A stretch of 14,162 nucleotides of DNA, from contig JAGTVD010000407.1 of the NCBI GenBank assembly GCA_018224505.1, forward strand, positions 1-14,162. The letters run 5' to 3'. This DNA is from Desulfatitalea sp. (GTDB lineage Bacteria; Desulfobacterota; Desulfobacteria; Desulfobacterales; Desulfosarcinaceae). The notes below the pieces were generated by a model. It had not been told where the DNA came from and did no database searches. It was given only the letters and a program-made list of their open reading frames with translations. The translations under genes were made by a program, and so were the position numbers. This document shows positions 6,737-14,162 of the stretch, piece after piece (positions within the stretch are counted from its first letter, which is position 1; every line of letters begins with the position of its first letter).

Positions 6737-7258
6737 ATACGTGCACCCTTATCATCGCACGCGTGCAGACAACGGCACACCCAACCACGGGGCGTTGGCG
6801 TTGTAGCGCCCGTGTCGGCGTTATTCCACGCCGCGCCCGCGGCTGTCCCCGCTGGAATTGTCCAATCTCAAAGCCCGCGGAGGGTCCTTTCCGTCGTTTG
6901 ACGTCATCGGGGCGGCCTGCCGACGGCAGGCCCGGCCCCCGCAGCAACGGACGGTCCCCCTGGTAACGATATGATAATATGCGATTTCGAAGCCTGATGC
7001 CCGCCGGCCACCGAAGGGCCGCGGGACGGATGGCGTCCACTGGATGACTGTTGCGGAAACAATGAACCACCGGGAAAGAAAACCAGCGTCAAAACGGCAA
7101 CGCGACAACCGGGGTTTCCCTATAACTTTAGGGGCTGCTTGTCAAGAAGCAACCGGGCATCGCTGCCGTTGGCGGCAAGGGCTTGAGCGGGGTGGCGACT
7201 TAGGATAAGTGTGTGGTTATGGACGTCTGCCCGATAGTGTTGACAAGGAGCTTTTGAG
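6737..7258. other. GC-rich, hairpin-rich intergenic spacer between the permease and the helicase gene
   Basis: No supported gene on either strand. Structures seen: CGGCGT/ACGCCG with a six-base loop at 6816-6833; GCCGC/GCGGC with a four-base loop at 6830-6843 (mutually exclusive with the former); GCCCGCGG present twice (6835-6842 and about 6872-6879); the long hairpin at 6909-6939; and TGCCG/CGGCA with a four-base loop at 7164-7177. A TATAAC near 7120 could be a -10 for the helicase gene but lacks a good -35. Confidence 0.45.
6909..6939. repeat. Strong GC hairpin in the permease-helicase spacer
   Basis: GGGGCGG-CCTGCC (6909-6921) pairs with GGCAGG-CC (6925-6932) and GCCCC (6935-6939) around a three-base GAC loop; two bases (6933-6934) bulge out. 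This gives about 13 G-C-rich pairs. No T-run follows on either strand, so it is more like a palindromic intergenic element or a processing/stability hairpin than an intrinsic terminator. Confidence 0.45.
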
Positions 7259-10200
7259 ATGCCGGTTGCCCGCCTGACCGATCGCCTTCCGGATCATCGC
7301 CCGGCCATGGATGCGCTCCTGGCCGACACCCTGGCCCTGGACCTGGAGATCACCATGCGCGGCGGAGCCTTACGGCACATCGGCGCAACCTTTCGCGGCG
7401 AGACCTTCCAATGGGCGGGCCGCGCCGCGGCGGCCGGCAAGGCACTGGCGGACCTGGATCTGTTCGGCCGCCGTGCACGTTTTCTTCTGGGCCACAACCT
7501 GGTCAATCATGACCTGCCCTTTCTCCAGGCAGCGGCTCCGGGTCTCGAACTACTTGCCCGGCCGGTGATCGACACCCTCTTTCTTTCGCCCCTGGCTTTT
7601 CCCCGCAACCCCTACCACCGCCTGGTGAAAGACTACAAGCTGGTGCGTTCCGCCCTCAGCGATCCGCTGGAAGACGTGCGCCTGGCGCTGTCGGTGTTCG
7701 CCGACCAATGGGAGAGCCTGGGCCGCCAGGGGGTTGCATGCCCAGCCCTGCTCGCCTTCTACGCCCATTGCTTCCGGCAGAGCCGGTTCAACGGGTTCGG
7801 CGGACACGGGCTGGCGGCGGTGCTGGATTGTCTGGGTGCCCGGCCCCTGCCGGCGGACCCGCCGGTCCAGGCGCTGTTCGCGCAACTGGCCGGAGCCGAC
7901 ATCTGCCGCCACGGGATCGACCCGGCCTTCGCCGCCCTCGGCCAGGCGGCCGGGACCCCGGCAGCCGCCTACGCCCTGGCCTGGCTGCGGGTGGCGGGAA
8001 CCAACTCCGTGCTACCGCCCTGGGTGCGGCGCCAGTTCCCCGCTGTGGTGCCCTTTCTCAAGGCGTTGCGCGAAACCCCCTGCGGCGATCCGGCATGCAC
8101 CTGGTGCCGCGCCGCCCACGACCCCGACACCCAGTTGCAGCGCTTCTTCGGCTTCGATGCCTTCCGCCCCACGCCCGCGTCCCCCGACGGCCAAAGCCTC
8201 CAGCGCGCAGTGGTGCTCACCGGCATGCAGGAGAATCCCCTGCTGGCCATCCTGCCCACCGGCGGCGGTAAGTCGCTGTGCTACCAACTGCCGGCCCTGG
8301 TGCGCCATATGCGCCGGGGTCTGCTGACAGTGGTCTTCTCGCCCCTGCAGGCCCTGATGAAAGACCAGGTGGACAACCTGGTGGCCAACACCGGCACTCC
8401 CTTCGCGGCCGCCATCTACGGCCTGCTGACGCCGCCCGAGCGCGGCGAGGTGATCGAGCGCGTGCGCCTGGGCGACATTGCAGTGCTCTACATCTCCCCC
8501 GAGCAGTTGCGCAGCCGGTCGGTGCGCCGCGTACTCACCCAGCGTGAAATCGGCTGCTGGGTGTTCGACGAGGCCCACTGCCTCTCCAAATGGGGCCACG
8601 ACTTCCGCCCGGACTACCTCTACGCCGGCCGTTTCATCCGCGAGTTAACCCGTGAACAGGACCTGACCCTGCCGCCCATCGCCTGTTTCACCGCCACCGC
8701 CAAACCGGACGTAATCGAAGAGATCGCAAACTACTTCCGCACCGAACTGCACCAGGAACTGCGCCTTTTTGAAGGCGGCGTGGAACGCGACAACCTCTCC
8801 TTCGATGTCATTCCGGTGGACGCTGCGGAAAAGCAGGAGCAGACGTACGCCCTGATCCGGCAGCACCTGGGCGACAGCGGACCGGGCAGCGCCATCGTCT
8901 ACACTGCCACCCAGAAGGGTGCCGAAACGGTGCGCGATTACCTGGTCCACAAGGGCCTGCTGGCCGAGGCCTTCCACGGCGGCCTGCAACCCCATGAAAA
9001 ACGCCGGATTATCGAAGCCTTCGTGGCCGGTGAGATCGCAGTGATCTGCGCCACCAACGCCTTCGGCATGGGCATCGATAAAAGCGACATCCGCCTGGTG
9101 CTGCACTACGAAATCCCCGGTTCCCTGGAAAACTACCTGCAGGAAGCCGGCCGCGCCGGCCGGGACCGGCAGCCGGCCCACTGCATTCTGTTCTACAATC
9201 CGGCTGACCCCGAAACCCAATTCAAACTTGGGGCCTATTCCGAAATCCAGCGCGATGAAATCCAGCGCATCCTGCGCTGCCTCAAGCGCAGCAAACGCAA
9301 CCGGGACAACGAGATCGTCATCACCACCGGCGAGCTGCTACGCGATGAAGAGCTGGCCCAAGTGTTCGACAAGGAGGATCGCGGCGCCGACACCAAGGTG
9401 CGCACCGCCGTTTCGTGGCTGGAGCGGGCCGACTTCCTGGAACGCAACCAGAACCTGACCCAGGTGTTCCAGGGCAAGCCGCTGATCAAGCACCTGGCCG
9501 ATGCCGACCCCATCATCGACCGCCTCAATCTCTCCCCGGACATGCAAGCCCTGTGGCGCGGGATCCTGGCCGTACTCTTCAACACGCCCGCCGACCAGAG
9601 CCTCAGCGCCGACGACATCGCCGAACAGCTCCACGGCGACGCCGGGCGTCTGCGCACCCTGGAGCGCATCACCGGCCTGACTCCGGCCCAGGTGGTGATC
9701 CACGCCATGCACGAGATGGCCACCGCCCGGTTGCTGGACAAGGGCATGGGGTTGACCGCCTTTATCCACTGCGCCGGCCGCAAAGCCGCCACCCGGTTGC
9801 TGGCGACGGTGGCCGACCTGGAAACGCGTCTGATCCAACAGATGCAGGAGGAAGCACCCGACGCCGACGCTGAAACCGAAACCGGCGCCTGGCAGGAGTT
9901 GGACATCAGTCGGCTCAACCAGCGGCTCACCGGCGACGGCCATGAAAGCAACCCTGTCACCCTGCGTCTGCTGATCAAAGGGCTGGCCCGCGACGGTCAG
10001 GGATTGGCCGGCTCCCACGGCAGCATCGACCTGCAACACATCGGCCGCAGCCGCTACCGGGTAGCCCTGCGCCGCGGCTGGAGCGCCCTGTCCGAAACCG
10101 CCACCCTGCGCCGCGACGTGGCCGAACTGATCGTCCGGGTGCTGACCGAAAAATCCCAACAGGCCCTCGCCAAAGCAGGCCGGAGCACCACCACCGAAGT

Positions 10201-12538
10201 ACTGATTGACTTCACCGCGGCCGAACTGGAAGCCGCCATCCGCCACGACCTGCTGCTGCACACCAAGGTCCAGAAACCCCTGGCGGCCATCGACCGGGCG
10301 CTGATGTTCCTGCACGAGCACAAAATCATCACCCTGCAGCAAGGTCTCACCGTCTTCCGCCAGGCCATGACCATCCGGCTCAACCCCCACGAACGGCGGC
10401 GCCAGTACACCGGCGGCGATTTCAAGCCCCTGGCCATGCACTACCGCGAGCGGCGCTTCCAGGTACACGTCATCGTGGAGTACGCCACCCTGGCCATGGC
10501 ACAACTGGCCCGCGCCCTTACCCTGGTGCTGGATTACTTCGCCCTGCCCAGGGACGGCTTTGTCCGCAAGTACTTCGCCGACCGTGAAACGCTGCTCGAA
10601 CGGGCCACCAGCGCCGACGCCTACCGCCAGATCGTCGACCACCTGGACAACCCCCGCCAGATCGCCGTGGTGGGTGCCCCGATCAGCGCCAGCCGGCTGA
10701 TCCTGGCCGGCCCCGGCGCCGGCAAAACCCGCGTCGTCGTCCACCGCTGCGCCTACCTGCTGCGGGTCGAACGCATCCCGGCCCGGCGCATCCTGGTCAT
10801 GTGCTTCAACCACAATGCCGCCGTGGCCCTGCGCAAGCGCCTGACCGCCCTGGTGGGCCGGGACGCCCGGGGCGTCATGGTGGCCACCTATCATGGCGCC
10901 GCCATGCGCCTGGCCGGCATCTCCCCGCGGGAACTCATGGAGGGCCGTCCGGCGGCCTCGATGGACTTCGACCGCCTGATCCGCGACGCAGTCGCCCTGC
11001 TCAAAGGTGAAAAGGAAGTCCCCGGCCTGGACCCTGATGAACTGCGCGACCATCTGCTCCAGGGCTTCAGCCACATCCTGGTGGACGAATACCAGGACAT
11101 CGACCAGGATCAGTTCGAACTGGTCTCCGCCATCGCCGGCCGCACCCTGGAAGAAGGCAACGGCCGACTGGCCATCCTCGCCGTGGGTGACGACGACCAG
11201 AACATCTACGCCTTCCGGGGCGCCAACATCGCCTTTATACAACGCTTCCAGCAAGACTACCGCTGCAAGACGGCGCACCTGGTGGAGAACTACCGTTCCA
11301 GCACCCACATCATCCAGGCCGCCAACCAACTCATCGCCCGCAACCGCGACCGCATGAAAACCGACCACCCCATCCAGATCGACCGCCGCCGCCGCACCGA
11401 CCCGCCCGGCGGCCCCTGGACCCGGCGCGACCCCGTCGCCCAGGGCCGCGTCCAACGCCTGCGCGTCCCTACCCCCGGCCATCAGGCCGCCGCCGTCCTC
11501 CAAGAAATCCAGCGCCTGCGCACCCTGCACCCCGCTGCAACGTGGGACCACTTCGCCATCCTGGCCCGTACCAAAACCACCCTTAACACCCTGCGCGCCC
11601 ACCTGGAGCGCCACCATGTCCCCCTGCGCCGCACCTTGGAAACCGGCCTGCCCCTGCACCGCATCCGTGAAGTGCACACCTTCCTCAGTCGCCTCAAGGC
11701 CATCGAACCCGAAATCCGCCGCGCCTCGGCCCTGGCCGCGCACCTGCCCGCACCGCCCCCCGACGGCCCGGCCACCCCCTGGGCCGAACTGCTGGCCGAC
11801 CTGCTGGCCCTCTATCAGGAAGAGAGCGCCGACGCCGAGCAGCCCGTCGGCCGCTGCATCGACTGGCTCTACGATGCCCTGGCCGAACAACGCCGCGAAA
11901 AAGCCCTCGGCCGCGGCCTCTTTCTGAGTACCGTCCACGGCGCCAAAGGCCTGGAGTTCGACCACGTCTTCATCCCGGATGGCGACTGGCACCACCCGCC
12001 CGCCCGCGCCAAACAGGAAGAAGAACGCCGGCTGCTCTACGTCGGCATGACGCGTGCCAAAGAGACCCTCTGTCTCATGGAAACCGCCACGCAGCCCAAT
12101 CCCTACATCGCCGACCTGCAAGGGAATTGGATGATCCGAAGGGTAGCGTCCCCAGATTCCCGGAACAGCCCCACAGGTATCCACCGCCAATACACCCTGC
12201 TCTCCCTGTCCGACCTCTACCTGGGCCATGCCGGACGCTTCGCCGCCGACCATCCCATCCATCGTCGCCTCGCGCATCTCAACGCCGGCAACACCCTGCA
12301 CCTGACCGCCACCGGCGCCGGCATCGACCTGGAAACCCCGGATGGTCATTGCGTGGCTAAAATGTCCAAAGAGGGCAGCGCCAAATGGGCCGAGTACCTG
12401 CCGACCATCCGCGAAGCCCGCATCATCGGCATGGTGCGCTGGTGTGCCGACGACGGACATCCGGATTACCGCCACTACTGCAAGGTGTCGGAATGGGAAG
12501 TGCCGCTGGTGGAATTGATCGTTGAGACAGAATGTTGA
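7259..12538 (+). CDS. Giant fusion: DEDD 3'-5' exonuclease-like domain, RecQ-type helicase and UvrD/PcrA-type helicase
   Basis: A 1759-residue DNA-processing protein, presumably cytoplasmic. Domains seen in order: exonuclease-like (about 20-150) with D28-L-E30, GHNLVNHD85 and D139 (LSDPLED) as likely metal ligands; a possible metal knuckle C275-x4-C280-x2-C283-x3-H287; RecQ-type SF2 helicase (about 305-650) with TGGGKS (334-339), DEAH (437-440), the RecQ aromatic loop CLSKWGHDFRPDY (441-453), FTATA (477-481) and QEAGRAGRD (628-636); a winged-helix-like and helical region (about 660-1130) without the four RecQ zinc cysteines; SF1 helicase (about 1140-1610) with GPGAGKT (1151-1157), VDEYQD (1275-1280), VGDDDQNIYAFRG (1309-1321), VENYRSS (1342-1348), TVHGAKGLEF (1558-1567) and YVGMTRAKE (1594-1602); and an unassigned tail. 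Start ATG 7259 has AAGGAG eight bases upstream. No partner gene is adjacent. All ATPase motifs look intact. Repair or phage defence is inference. Confidence 0.93.
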   Translation: MPVARLTDRLPDHRPAMDALLADTLALDLEITMRGGALRHIGATFRGETFQWAGRAAAAGKALADLDLFGRRARFLLGHNLVNHDLPFLQAAAPGLELLARPVIDTLFLSPLAFPRNPYHRLVKDYKLVRSALSDPLEDVRLALSVFADQWESLGRQGVACPALLAFYAHCFRQSRFNGFGGHGLAAVLDCLGARPLPADPPVQALFAQLAGADICRHGIDPAFAALGQAAGTPAAAYALAWLRVAGTNSVLPPWVRRQFPAVVPFLKALRETPCGDPACTWCRAAHDPDTQLQRFFGFDAFRPTPASPDGQSLQRAVVLTGMQENPLLAILPTGGGKSLCYQLPALVRHMRRGLLTVVFSPLQALMKDQVDNLVANTGTPFAAAIYGLLTPPERGEVIERVRLGDIAVLYISPEQLRSRSVRRVLTQREIGCWVFDEAHCLSKWGHDFRPDYLYAGRFIRELTREQDLTLPPIACFTATAKPDVIEEIANYFRTELHQELRLFEGGVERDNLSFDVIPVDAAEKQEQTYALIRQHLGDSGPGSAIVYTATQKGAETVRDYLVHKGLLAEAFHGGLQPHEKRRIIEAFVAGEIAVICATNAFGMGIDKSDIRLVLHYEIPGSLENYLQEAGRAGRDRQPAHCILFYNPADPETQFKLGAYSEIQRDEIQRILRCLKRSKRNRDNEIVITTGELLRDEELAQVFDKEDRGADTKVRTAVSWLERADFLERNQNLTQVFQGKPLIKHLADADPIIDRLNLSPDMQALWRGILAVLFNTPADQSLSADDIAEQLHGDAGRLRTLERITGLTPAQVVIHAMHEMATARLLDKGMGLTAFIHCAGRKAATRLLATVADLETRLIQQMQEEAPDADAETETGAWQELDISRLNQRLTGDGHESNPVTLRLLIKGLARDGQGLAGSHGSIDLQHIGRSRYRVALRRGWSALSETATLRRDVAELIVRVLTEKSQQALAKAGRSTTTEVLIDFTAAELEAAIRHDLLLHTKVQKPLAAIDRALMFLHEHKIITLQQGLTVFRQAMTIRLNPHERRRQYTGGDFKPLAMHYRERRFQVHVIVEYATLAMAQLARALTLVLDYFALPRDGFVRKYFADRETLLERATSADAYRQIVDHLDNPRQIAVVGAPISASRLILAGPGAGKTRVVVHRCAYLLRVERIPARRILVMCFNHNAAVALRKRLTALVGRDARGVMVATYHGAAMRLAGISPRELMEGRPAASMDFDRLIRDAVALLKGEKEVPGLDPDELRDHLLQGFSHILVDEYQDIDQDQFELVSAIAGRTLEEGNGRLAILAVGDDDQNIYAFRGANIAFIQRFQQDYRCKTAHLVENYRSSTHIIQAANQLIARNRDRMKTDHPIQIDRRRRTDPPGGPWTRRDPVAQGRVQRLRVPTPGHQAAAVLQEIQRLRTLHPAATWDHFAILARTKTTLNTLRAHLERHHVPLRRTLETGLPLHRIREVHTFLSRLKAIEPEIRRASALAAHLPAPPPDGPATPWAELLADLLALYQEESADAEQPVGRCIDWLYDALAEQRREKALGRGLFLSTVHGAKGLEFDHVFIPDGDWHHPPARAKQEEERRLLYVGMTRAKETLCLMETATQPNPYIADLQGNWMIRRVASPDSRNSPTGIHRQYTLLSLSDLYLGHAGRFAADHPIHRRLAHLNAGNTLHLTATGAGIDLETPDGHCVAKMSKEGSAKWAEYLPTIREARIIGMVRWCADDGHPDYRHYCKVSEWEVPLVELIVETEC

Positions 12539-12620
12539 ACCGCCCCCGGCACAGGTCCCCGCAGCAGCACAAGACCACAGGACAACCGCATTCGGAATGC
12601 AGGATGCGATCCACCACCCG

Positions 12621-12699
12621 GTGGGGGCAGGCTTCCAGCCGCGATCGCGCGCGCACGTGGCAGCGAGCCCGCACGATGGCGGCTGGAAGCCACTCCCAC
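12621..12699. repeat. Inverted pair of REP-like elements
   Basis: A perfect 13-base inverted repeat, GGCTTCCAGCCGC at 12630-12642 and GCGGCTGGAAGCC at 12679-12691. Similarity extends outward: GTGGGGGCA precedes the left copy and the reverse complement of the right flank reads GTGGGAGT, and inward both copies continue as C/G-ATCG-like sequence. Two oppositely oriented units of a GTGGGAG..GGCTTCCAGCCGC pattern match the layout of bacterial interspersed REP pairs (BIME-like). REP elements of related sequence occur in many proteobacteria and are mobilised by TnpA-REP proteins; no such gene is in this window. Confidence 0.6.
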
Positions 12700-12763
12700 G
12701 ATCAGTGGCACCCCCGGTTGGATGATCCAAATGCGGATGCCCCCCACAATGCCCTGATAGCGA

Positions 12764-12792
12764 TTGTCAATCACCCCCAGCCTTTATATATT
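12764..12792 (+). promoter_or_regulatory. Sigma70-type promoter of the sulfite-reductase-like gene
   Basis: TTGTCA at 12764-12769, a 17-base spacer, and TATATT at 12787-12792; each hexamer matches consensus at five of six positions. The gene start is about 100 bases downstream, leaving a leader in which no riboswitch was recognised. Confidence 0.5.
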
Positions 12793-12895
12793 TCCCATAA
12801 CGCTGGAACACCCGCCGGGGCGCCAGCGAGTGCAATTTGGTGGCGTGCTGGCAGTCGTACCAAGGCAATCAATAGAATAAAGGAAACGTTTGGAA

Positions 12896-13708
12896 ATGCA
12901 ATGGAGTCCCGAGGCGGAAGCCGCCATCAAGAAAGTTCCTTTTTTTGTGAGGAAACGGGTCAGGGCGCGCGTGGAGGAGGAAGCCCACAAAGCCGGGGTC
13001 ACGTCGATCACCCTTGCGGAAGTCAAGGCCACGCAGCAACGCTATCTCAGCGGCATGGCCGCCGACGTCAAAGGGTATCGGTTCGAGACCTGTTTCGGCC
13101 CCTCCGGTTGTCCCAATCGCATCGATACCGGCGAAGATCTGGCCGGACGCATCGAGACGCTTCTGGAGGAGGCCGATCTTTTGACGTTGCTGCGCGAACG
13201 GGTGGGCCCCGATCTCAAATTCCACCATGAAGTGCGGGTGACCCTCGCGGACTGCCCCAATGCCTGTTCCCAGCCTCAGATAAAGGATATCGGTATCATC
13301 GCCGCCTGCCGGCCACGGCTTGGGCCGGCGGAATGCACGGGATGCGAGGCCTGCGTGCAAGCCTGCCAGGAAGAAGCGGTGTACCTCGATCCGGCCGGTC
13401 CGCAGCCGCAGATCGATTTGTCTCGTTGCTGCGATTGCGGTCAATGCATGCAGGCATGTCCCACCGGAACCCTGGCCGAGGGCGCCAAAGGATACCGGGT
13501 GCAACTGGGCGGCAAGTTGGGCCGGCATCCCCAATTGGCCCGGGAGCTACCCGGTATTTATGACGGGGAGACGGTGCTGGAGATTATCCGGTTGTGCCTG
13601 GCCATCTATCGCGAGCGCAGCCGGCGGGGCGAACGCCTTGGCGCATTGCTCACTGCGGCCGATTTCGAGGCGTTGGGTCGGCGGTTTCATGGTCGGCAGA
13701 CACGCTAA
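12896..13708 (+). CDS. Sulfite-reductase-like siroheme/[4Fe-4S] protein with ferredoxin insert and N-terminal PCP_red-like domain
   Basis: A 270-residue soluble redox protein. Seen in order: residues 1-50, W3-SPEAEAAIKKVPFFVRKRVR and a following EEEAHKAGVTSIT segment, resemble the PCP_red domain found at the C-terminus of light-independent protochlorophyllide reductase subunit B; then a siroheme-[4Fe-4S] half domain with C66-x5-C72 and C120-x3-C124 (CFGPSGC, CPNAC), the classic sulfite/nitrite reductase cluster motif; inserted after it, two ferredoxin clusters C147-x2-C150-x2-C153-x3-C157 and C178-x2-C181-x2-C184-x3-C188; and the closing LGGKLGRHPQLA block near 204-215. This matches small single-chain (assimilatory-type, AsrC-like or Dsr-LP-like) reductases of sulfate reducers. 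The substrate may be sulfite, but a non-catalytic siroheme or electron-transfer role is possible. ATG 12896 gives the usual MxWSPEAE start; a TTG at 12890, five bases after AAGGA, is an alternative start adding two residues. It appears to be a single-gene unit. Confidence 0.87.
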   Translation: MQWSPEAEAAIKKVPFFVRKRVRARVEEEAHKAGVTSITLAEVKATQQRYLSGMAADVKGYRFETCFGPSGCPNRIDTGEDLAGRIETLLEEADLLTLLRERVGPDLKFHHEVRVTLADCPNACSQPQIKDIGIIAACRPRLGPAECTGCEACVQACQEEAVYLDPAGPQPQIDLSRCCDCGQCMQACPTGTLAEGAKGYRVQLGGKLGRHPQLARELPGIYDGETVLEIIRLCLAIYRERSRRGERLGALLTAADFEALGRRFHGRQTR

Positions 13709-13911
13709 AACGATTGTGTGTATCGATGATCATGTTGGCCGCCTGCGGCTCCGGTGGGGGCAGTCCAGCCGATACCGGAGCCGATACCGTGTCCGGGGAG
13801 GATACTCCCCCGGTACCGGCGCCGGGACCGTGTCCGGGGAAGCTGTGGCCATGGCTATGGAAATGCCTGGAACCGCCTCGGGAGGGGGATGGCTATTTTT
13901 CCGTCCTCGGA
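13709..13911. other. Convergent intergenic spacer with GC hairpin and 14-base direct repeat
   Basis: Between the ends of two convergent genes. A hairpin at 13793-13813 (CCGGGGAG with CTCCCCCGG, loop GATA, one bulged C) and two copies of ACCGTGTCCGGGGA (13786-13799 and 13827-13840, 41 bases apart) are seen. No T-run marks a terminator. A frame starting at 13726 reads MIMLAACGSGGG, like a lipoprotein signal and lipobox, but lacks a ribosome binding site. Confidence 0.4.
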
Positions 13912-14162
13912 TCACACATACAGTTTGTTGATCGCTGCCTGGTAACTCTCGATTACCACCCCGCGTTTGAGCTTGAGTGTCTGCGTGAGCATGTTGTTTT
14001 CAACCGAAAAGTCGTTTTTCAGGAAAATGAACTTCTTGGGCACCTCGTATCCGCCGAAGGTCTTTTGCAAGTGCTCGGTAATGTCACGCGCCATCATAGC
14101 GGTGAACATTTTATTCGCGACAAGGTCTGCCGGCTGTGCGGAAACGCCATTTTCCGCAGCCC
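13912..14162 (-). CDS. AMP-forming long-chain acyl-CoA synthetase-like protein, C-terminal end, cut by window edge
   Basis: Family members activate fatty acids to acyl-adenylate and then acyl-CoA at the cytoplasmic side of the membrane. Seen: 82 in-frame residues to the stop at 13912-13914. The C-terminal domain pattern reads GYEVPKKFIFL, then DFSVENNMLTQTLKLKR followed by VIESYQAAINKLY. The LTxTLKLKR segment contains the conserved lysine region (motif A10) of ANL-superfamily acyl-CoA synthetases, and the spacing to the end is that of the FadD15-like long-chain branch. The N-terminal ATP-binding and adenylation core lies outside the window, so substrate and integrity cannot be judged. It is convergent with the reductase-like gene, 203 bases apart. 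Other AMP-ligases (CoA ligases for aromatic acids) are less likely because of the LTPTLKLKR-type ending. Confidence 0.82.
   Translation of the reverse strand, partial: AAENGVSAQPADLVANKMFTAMMARDITEHLQKTFGGYEVPKKFIFLKNDFSVENNMLTQTLKLKRGVVIESYQAAINKLYV

Larger units (their letters stand above)
12539..12895. other. Repeat-bearing spacer between the helicase and the sulfite-reductase-like gene
   Basis: No supported gene. Besides the REP-like pair and the promoter listed separately it holds small palindromes: GCATTC-G-GAATGC at 12588-12600, GGAT-GCG-ATCC at 12602-12612 and TTGGAT-G-ATCCAA at 12718-12730. No T-tailed terminator for the helicase gene is visible. Confidence 0.5.

Noticed and set aside
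6821..7108. A 95-codon minus-strand frame containing YYHIVTRG, reminiscent of REP-associated tyrosine transposases.
   Set aside because: Only this short match; the rest lacks the HUH and catalytic tyrosine context, and the region is hairpin-rich spacer. Chance similarity is more likely.
9338..12730. A 1130-codon minus-strand open frame opposite the helicase fusion.
   Set aside because: Composition is Gly/Val/Asp/Gln-rich without motifs, and it mirrors the third-position GC bias of the plus-strand gene, whose helicase motifs are unambiguous.

Overview
The window is most likely chromosomal DNA of a GC-rich anaerobe. The best guess is a deltaproteobacterial sulfate reducer of the Desulfobacterota (Desulfosarcina-like). 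This rests on a small siroheme sulfite-reductase-like protein with an N-terminal PCP_red-like segment, an orphan cytoplasmic molybdopterin oxidoreductase, a long-chain acyl-CoA-synthetase tail, and strong AGGAGG ribosome binding sites. It is an inference from gene content, not from a marker gene. No rRNA, tRNA, CRISPR array or complete insertion sequence was seen.

Layout. 1-2983 is a minus-strand block. Read in the direction of transcription, it has a promoter at about 3178-3151, a leader of about 160 nt with a nested stem-loop, a 37-residue lysine-rich small protein, a 745-residue molybdopterin oxidoreductase, and the first 113 residues of SelO, which runs off the left edge. 3179-4712 is AT-richer and looks acquired: non-coding sequence around a compact toxin-antitoxin pair (Phd/YefM-type antitoxin and VapC PIN toxin) with its own promoter and a near-perfect 27-bp operator palindrome. 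4713-6736 is a pyrimidine salvage operon: upp (uracil phosphoribosyltransferase, GTG start) followed by a uracil permease. The permease brings uracil in and Upp turns it into UMP.

6737-7258 is a GC-rich, hairpin-rich spacer with no convincing gene. 7259-12538 is the most striking object: one 1759-residue protein that joins a DEDD-type 3'-5' exonuclease-like domain, a RecQ-type superfamily 2 helicase and a complete UvrD/PcrA-type superfamily 1 helicase. It has a putative CCCH metal site between exonuclease and RecQ and lacks the usual four-cysteine RecQ zinc site. It stands alone between repeat-rich spacers, and a DNA-repair or phage-defence role is plausible but not shown. The spacer after it holds an inverted pair of REP-like elements and a good promoter for the sulfite-reductase-like gene at 12896-13708. 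The right edge holds the C-terminal end of a minus-strand AMP-forming acyl-CoA synthetase, convergent with the reductase.
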